From Piscinibacter sp. (GTDB lineage: Bacteria; Pseudomonadota; Gammaproteobacteria; Burkholderiales; Burkholderiaceae_C): a stretch of DNA of 58,992 nucleotides. This document shows, in pieces, positions 55,077 to 58,992 of this stretch. The first letter of the stretch is position 1; every line of letters starts with the position of its first letter. A model generated the notes under the pieces. That model was not told the origin of the DNA and did not search any database. It saw nothing but the letters and a program-made list of their open reading frames with translations. The stretch lies in assembly GCA_017983795.1 (NCBI GenBank), contig JAGOAS010000026.1, forward strand, positions 1-58,992, read 5' to 3'. A program made the translations under genes and the position numbers.

Positions 55077-55612
55077 TGAGCCCCGGTGTGCGCGACGTCG
55101 CCCAGATCCGCCTCGACAACGCCATGCTGCTGTTCGAGGAATTCGTGCAGGCGACGGTGAAGCATCCCGATGCCGCCACGCTGCGTGGGCTGGAGCGCCG
55201 CTTCGCCGAGCGATTGCAGATCCAGCCGAGCTACTGGAGCCAGATCAAGGGCCGCGCGCGCCAGATCGGCGAACGCCTGGCGCGCCAGTTCGAGGTGCTC
55301 GCCCACAAGCCGCACGGCTGGATGGACCAGCCGCACGGGCCGGGCGTTGCCGGCCCGGCGAGCGCCGCCGAGGAGCCGCCGCACGGGGTGCCGCAGGACG
55401 ACGACGAGCGCTTCATCGTCGGCCTGGTGCTGACCTACTACCGGCGCCATCCGCAGCGCGCCCGCACGCGGCTGCTCGACCTGCTCGGCGAGGTGCTGGC
55501 ACCCGCGCCGCCGGCCCCGGCGACCAAGCCCGCCGCGCCGACGAGCGACGAGAACGCCGAGCTGTGGGCACGCTCGCGCTCCGGCGTGGCGCCGCTGAAG
55601 AAGAAGCGCTGA
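55076..55612 (+). CDS. Putative XRE-like DNA-binding protein
   Basis: The 178-residue protein has a helical N-terminal region. Residues 36-75 (LERRFAERLQIQPSYWSQIK followed by RRQIGERLARQFE-type sequence) look like a Cro/C1-type helix-turn-helix, and the KPHGWMDQPH after it is similar to the end of phage-type repressor HTH domains. The C-terminal 60 residues are Ala/Pro-rich with a basic tail LKKKR. Enzyme motifs are absent. A 15-base box with TATCAT precedes the gene and recurs before the small-protein locus downstream, which suggests that it controls that locus. The function is inferred. Confidence 0.6.
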   Translation: MSPGVRDVAQIRLDNAMLLFEEFVQATVKHPDAATLRGLERRFAERLQIQPSYWSQIKGRARQIGERLARQFEVLAHKPHGWMDQPHGPGVAGPASAAEEPPHGVPQDDDERFIVGLVLTYYRRHPQRARTRLLDLLGEVLAPAPPAPATKPAAPTSDENAELWARSRSGVAPLKKKR

Positions 55613-55651
55613 GCGACACCGCCCGCGGGTTGATCCCTAGAGCAAGGGATC

Positions 55652-55686
55652 TTGCCAAAGATAATCAATCGTTTATCATGCGCGCA
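55652..55686 (+). promoter_or_regulatory. Promoter of the small-protein locus with second copy of the box
   Basis: A -35 TTGCCA at 55652-55657 and a -10 TATCAT at 55674-55679 are 16 bases apart. The box TTTATCATGCGCGCA at 55672-55686 is nearly identical to the one before the XRE-like gene. A short inverted repeat GATAA/TTATC at 55660-55664 and 55673-55677 overlaps the spacer. Confidence 0.55.
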
Positions 55687-55743
55687 AGTCGTGACAGCCC
55701 CCGCTGCGCGACGACACCCGATTCATCTATCCACGCCCGCCCG

Positions 55744-55863
55744 ATGAGCCGCTCGAACGCCCTGATGAACAACGCCCGCCTGCGCCGCCCCGGCATCGGC
55801 ATGGCGTCGCCGTTCCAGGCTTCGCGCGTGCGCCTCGCGCAACCCGGCCCCGCCCCGGGCTGA
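55744..55863 (+). CDS. Putative 39-residue peptide
   Basis: A short open frame starts MSRSNALMNNARLRRPGIG and ends in a Pro/Gly tail with several Arg residues. It lies between a promoter at 55652 and a strong hairpin at 55889, where a leader peptide could be found. There is no clear ribosome-binding site and no known family. It may not be translated. Confidence 0.3.
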   Translation: MSRSNALMNNARLRRPGIGMASPFQASRVRLAQPGPAPG

Positions 55864-55888
55864 CCGCCACCATCGGCACGTCAGCCCC

Positions 55889-55921
55889 AACGGCCCGGGA
55901 TGCGCAAGCACCCGGGCCGTT
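55889..55921 (+). terminator. Strong hairpin with 11-base perfect stem (attenuator-like)
   Basis: AACGGCCCGGG at 55889-55899 and CCCGGGCCGTT at 55911-55921 flank an 11-base loop, followed by TGTGCTTTG. It stands between the 39-residue frame and the downstream basic-protein genes, so it could be a terminator or attenuator. Confidence 0.6.
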
Positions 55922-55966
55922 GTGCTTTGCGGCCTTCGTGGCCGCCGACCCCGAGGAGACCTCGTC

Positions 55967-56125
55967 ATGAAGATCAGCGTGAAGACCCGCAAGCCCCGCA
56001 ATCCGCTGGTGGCGCCCGCCCGCTTCCGCCGCGCCGGCTCGCACCGGCCCGGCAGCCGCTTCGCGCGGCAGGAAGGCCAGCGCGCCCTGCAGCGTGAGCT
56101 GAAGCAGATGCCCGCCAGCCCTTGA
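55967..56125 (+). CDS. Small basic protein of unknown function (52 residues)
   Basis: The protein MKISVKTRKPRNPLVAPARF... is rich in Arg and Lys (about one residue in four) with no hydrophobic segment. The pattern KxRNPxVAxAxxRxAGxHR is one I recall from small conserved proteins of Burkholderiales. A CCGAGGAGACC ribosome site nine bases before the ATG supports translation. It lies after the hairpin at 55889 and before the 85-residue gene. Similarity to ribosome-rescue peptides of the ArfA kind is faint and not claimed. Confidence 0.6.
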   Translation: MKISVKTRKPRNPLVAPARFRRAGSHRPGSRFARQEGQRALQRELKQMPASP

Positions 56126-56168
56126 TGACCCCACGACGCGCGGCCCGCGCCGCGCCCTGGAGACGACC

Positions 56169-56426
56169 ATGAGCCCAAAAGCTTCCCGCTGGAGCCCCGT
56201 CGCGGAGACGACGAGCCCCGCCACCCTCGCCCGGCGCGCCGCGGCCACTGTGCTGCGCAGCGCGAGCGCCGCGCTGGCGCGCCTGGCACGCCGCCTCACG
56301 GCGAGCCGCACGCGCCACCGCAGCGACCCGCGCCTGGAGTTCTACGCCGAGGCCGGCGCGCCCGAGGGAGCGCTGTACCTGGACGGCCAGTTGATCGGCT
56401 GGCTGCCCGGGGTCACACGGCTGTGA
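56169..56426 (+). CDS. Small basic hypothetical protein (85 residues)
   Basis: The protein has a Ser/Ala/Arg-rich amphipathic N-terminal half (residues 1-52) and a C-terminal part with LEFYAEAGAPEGALYLDGQL followed by IGWLPGVTRL, like a small beta-hairpin domain. No family was recognised. It lies 43 bases after the 52-residue gene in the same direction, and a hairpin terminator follows. The two genes are probably co-transcribed from the promoter at 55652. Confidence 0.55.
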   Translation: MSPKASRWSPVAETTSPATLARRAAATVLRSASAALARLARRLTASRTRHRSDPRLEFYAEAGAPEGALYLDGQLIGWLPGVTRL

Positions 56427-56460
56427 GAACCACGCCCCTCGCGGGGCGTTTCTCTCACAC
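56424..56460. terminator. Bidirectional hairpin terminator between convergent genes
   Basis: ACGCCCC at 56432-56438 and GGGGCGT at 56443-56449 flank the loop TCGC and are followed by TTCTC. The stem is prolonged by GTGAGAA/TTCTCTCAC. It separates the small-protein locus from the convergent aldo/keto reductase gene. Confidence 0.75.
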
Positions 56461-57309
56461 CATCGCCAGCGCCGTCTTGCGGCGCGGCGGCGGGAAGATC
56501 GCGTCGAGCGCCGCGAGATCCTCGGGCGCGAGCGTGATCGCCGCCGCCGCGAAGTTCTCGCGCAGGTGCGCCTCGCGCACCGCCTTCGGTATCGCCATCA
56601 CACCGCCCTGCTGCATCGCCCAGGCGAGCGCGAGCTGGGCCGCGCTCGCGCCCTTGCGCGCTGCCAGTTCAGCGAGGCGCGCATTCGCGGCCAGCACGCC
56701 CTGGTCGATCGGGCAGTAGGCCATCAGGGGCAGGCCCTGGCGCTGCAGCCAGGGCAGCAGCGCATGGCCGGCGCCGCGCTCGCCGAGCGAGTAGTAGACC
56801 TGGTTGGCCGCGCAGGCCGAACCGCCGCGCACGTCGGCCAGTTCCTCCATGTCGTCGAGGTCGAAGTTGCTGACGCCCCAGCGCGCGATGTGCCCCTGCG
56901 CGAGCAGCGCCTCGAAGCCGGCCAGCGTTTCGGCCAGCGGATGCGAGCCGCGCCAGTGCAGCAGGAAGAGGTCGATGCGATCCAGCCCGAGGCGCCGGCG
57001 GCTGCGCTCGCAGGCCGTGCGCACGCCGATGCGGCTGGCGTTGTGCGGGTAGACCTTGCTGACCACGAACACCTCGTCGCGCCGCACGCTGCCGGCACGC
57101 AGCGCCTCGGCGAGCGCCTGGCCCACCACTTCCTCGGCGCCGCCTTCGCCGTACATCTCGGCCGTGTCGATCACGCGGTAGCCGATCTCCAGCGCAAGGC
57201 GCAGCGCCGCCACTTCGCGCGGCCGCTCACGCTCGCTTTCGCCCATGCGCCAGGTGCCGAGGCCGAGCGCGGGGCAGGTGTGCCCATCGGGAAAGCGGAC
57301 GTGCTGCAT
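56455..57309 (-). CDS. Aldo/keto reductase
   Basis: The 284-residue TIM-barrel protein has the complete catalytic tetrad: D48 and Y53 in DTAEMYGEG, K85 in VVSKVYPHN and H118 in LFLLHWRG. It would reduce a carbonyl with NADPH. The ATG at 57307-57309 (MQHVRFPDGH) is the family start; the frame upstream is antisense to the DUF2855 gene. It is divergent from that gene and ends at a shared terminator. Confidence 0.92.
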   Translation of the reverse strand: MQHVRFPDGHTCPALGLGTWRMGESERERPREVAALRLALEIGYRVIDTAEMYGEGGAEEVVGQALAEALRAGSVRRDEVFVVSKVYPHNASRIGVRTACERSRRRLGLDRIDLFLLHWRGSHPLAETLAGFEALLAQGHIARWGVSNFDLDDMEELADVRGGSACAANQVYYSLGERGAGHALLPWLQRQGLPLMAYCPIDQGVLAANARLAELAARKGASAAQLALAWAMQQGGVMAIPKAVREAHLRENFAAAAITLAPEDLAALDAIFPPPRRKTALAMV

Positions 57310-57361
57310 GGCAAGGAAGCTCTCTGACGCGATACTCGATGCTAGCCGCCGAGGAACGTCC

Positions 57362-58470
57362 ATGACCCTGCGCCTGACCATAGACCGGCACGACCTGCAC
57401 CGCATCCGCTGGGAAGAAGCGCCGGCACGCGCGCTCGCGGACGGCGAGGCACGGCTGCGCATCGTGCGCGTCGCCCTGACGGCCAACAACATCACCTACG
57501 CCGCCTTCGGCGACGCGATGCACTACTGGGACTTCTTCCCCACCGGCGACACCGCCACCGGCTGCCTGCCGGTGTGGGGCTTCGGCGAGGCGGTCGAGTC
57601 GCGCCACGAGGCGGTGAAGGTCGGCGAGCGCTTCTACGGCTACTTCCCGCTCGCCGACGAGCTGATCGTGCAGCCGGCACGCGCCAATGCCGGCGGCTTC
57701 ATCGACGGCGCCGAGCACCGCCGCGCGCTGCACACGATCTACAACCACTACGCACGCTGCAGCGCCGACCCCGGCTACCGCGCCGAGCGCGAGGCCGAGC
57801 AGGCGCTGCTGCGGCCGCTGTTCACCACCTCGTTCCTGATCGACGACTTTCTCGCCGACAACGACGCCTTCGGCGCCGCGCAGCTGCTGCTGTCCAGCGC
57901 ATCGAGCAAGACGGCCTACGGCACCGCCTTCTGCCTGGCGCGGCGGCGCGGCCAGGCGGGCGCGCCGCGCGTGGTCGGGCTCACGTCCCAGGCCAACCTC
58001 GGCTTCACGCGCACGCTCGGCTGCTACGACGAGGTGATCGCCTACGACAACCTGGCCGCGCTCGATCGCACCACGCGCGCGGTCTACGTCGACTTCAGCG
58101 GCAGCGCCTCGCTGCGCCGTGCCATCCACGAGGGCTTCGGCGATCGGCTCGCCTACAGCTGCTCGGTGGGCGGCACGCACTGGGACGAACTGGCCGCCAA
58201 GGGTGCGAGCCGTGAGCTGCCGGGCCCGAAGCCGACGCTCTTCTTCGCGCCCGCGCAGGCGAGCAAGCGCATCGAACAATGGGGCGCGGCCGGCCTGCAG
58301 CAACGCCTCGCCGAAGCCTGGATGGCCTTCATGCAGCCCGTGACCAGCGCGCAGCCGCCCTGGCTGCGCGTGGTCGAGCATCACGGACCGCAGGCGGCGG
58401 AGGCGGTATACCGCGCGCTGCTGGACGGCACGGCGGCGCCGCAGGACGGGCACATCGTCTCGCTCGCCGC

Positions 58471-58474
<4 letters not shown>
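57362..58474 (+). CDS. DUF2855 family protein
   Basis: The 370-residue protein matches the DUF2855 family, which resembles medium-chain dehydrogenase/reductases without the zinc ligands. Its middle part has SSASSKTAYGTAFCLARRR and VVGLTSQANLGFTRTLGCYD, like a nucleotide-binding half. The reaction is unknown. A GAGGAA ribosome site precedes the ATG at 57362. The stop overlaps the start of the ABC ATPase gene (ATGA). Confidence 0.88.

Positions 58475-58992
<518 letters not shown>

Noticed and set aside
55678-55743. Longer version of the 39-residue frame starting at 55678
   Set aside because: That ATG overlaps the -10 box of the promoter, so it would not be transcribed.

Overview
The window looks like a chromosomal contig from a high-GC betaproteobacterium of the order Burkholderiales, probably near the Rubrivivax/Leptothrix/Methylibium group. 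The grounds are gene content (BktB-type thiolase, Bug/TctC receptor, Burkholderiales-type porin, fused isobutyryl-CoA mutase, histone-like DksA), the recurring ribosome-binding leader GGAGACA, and dispersed intergenic repeats typical of the order. Both edges lie in repetitive sequence: an IS110-type transposase tail at base 2 and short tandem repeats that break an ABC transporter gene at about 58866. No tRNA, rRNA or CRISPR array was seen.

Layout. 1-615: transposase tail and a repeat mosaic. 616-2707: MerR regulator, its palindromic operator, a metallo-beta-lactamase-fold hydrolase and a DUF456 membrane protein. 2792-10562 (minus): YgjP-like peptidase, lysophosphatidic acid acyltransferase, gmhB, glyS, glyQ, lnt, corC. 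10720-16906 (plus): CobW-type metallochaperone GTPase, dksA, a STAS protein, hslV-hslU, a small potassium channel. 16913-18416 (minus): coaX and a hypothetical gene. 18525-22767: a second copy of the MerR-type operator, then PPK2 kinase and icmF. 22893-36097: small membrane protein, phosphatase, thiolase, Nudix/MBL fusion, biotinyl-carboxyltransferase fusion, Thr/Ser dehydratase, histone-deacetylase-like amidohydrolase, lipid kinase, dadA, amn, and an outer-membrane efflux lipoprotein. 36094-39369: MacA-like adaptor and a split MacB-like exporter.

39260-48649 is an accessory catabolic module: LysR regulator, PrpF/GalD-type isomerase, Bug receptor, porin, MaoC-like hydratase, family III CoA-transferase, CitE-like lyase, a fumarase/adenylosuccinate-lyase-superfamily enzyme, and a decayed dctA. 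The hydratase, CoA-transferase and lyase match the three known itaconate degradation steps (Ict, Ich, Ccl). The PrpF-type isomerase and the superfamily lyase match the families of the fungal Adi1/Tad1 pair, which makes itaconate from aconitate. I therefore propose that the module degrades aconitate through itaconate to acetyl-CoA and pyruvate. This is inference from gene content.

48759-58992: EF-G-like GTPase, small heat-shock protein with a sigma-32-like promoter, a coiled-coil membrane protein, an orphan sensor kinase, purT, an XRE-like regulator followed by a locus of small basic proteins, an aldo/keto reductase, a DUF2855 protein and a truncated ABC ATPase.
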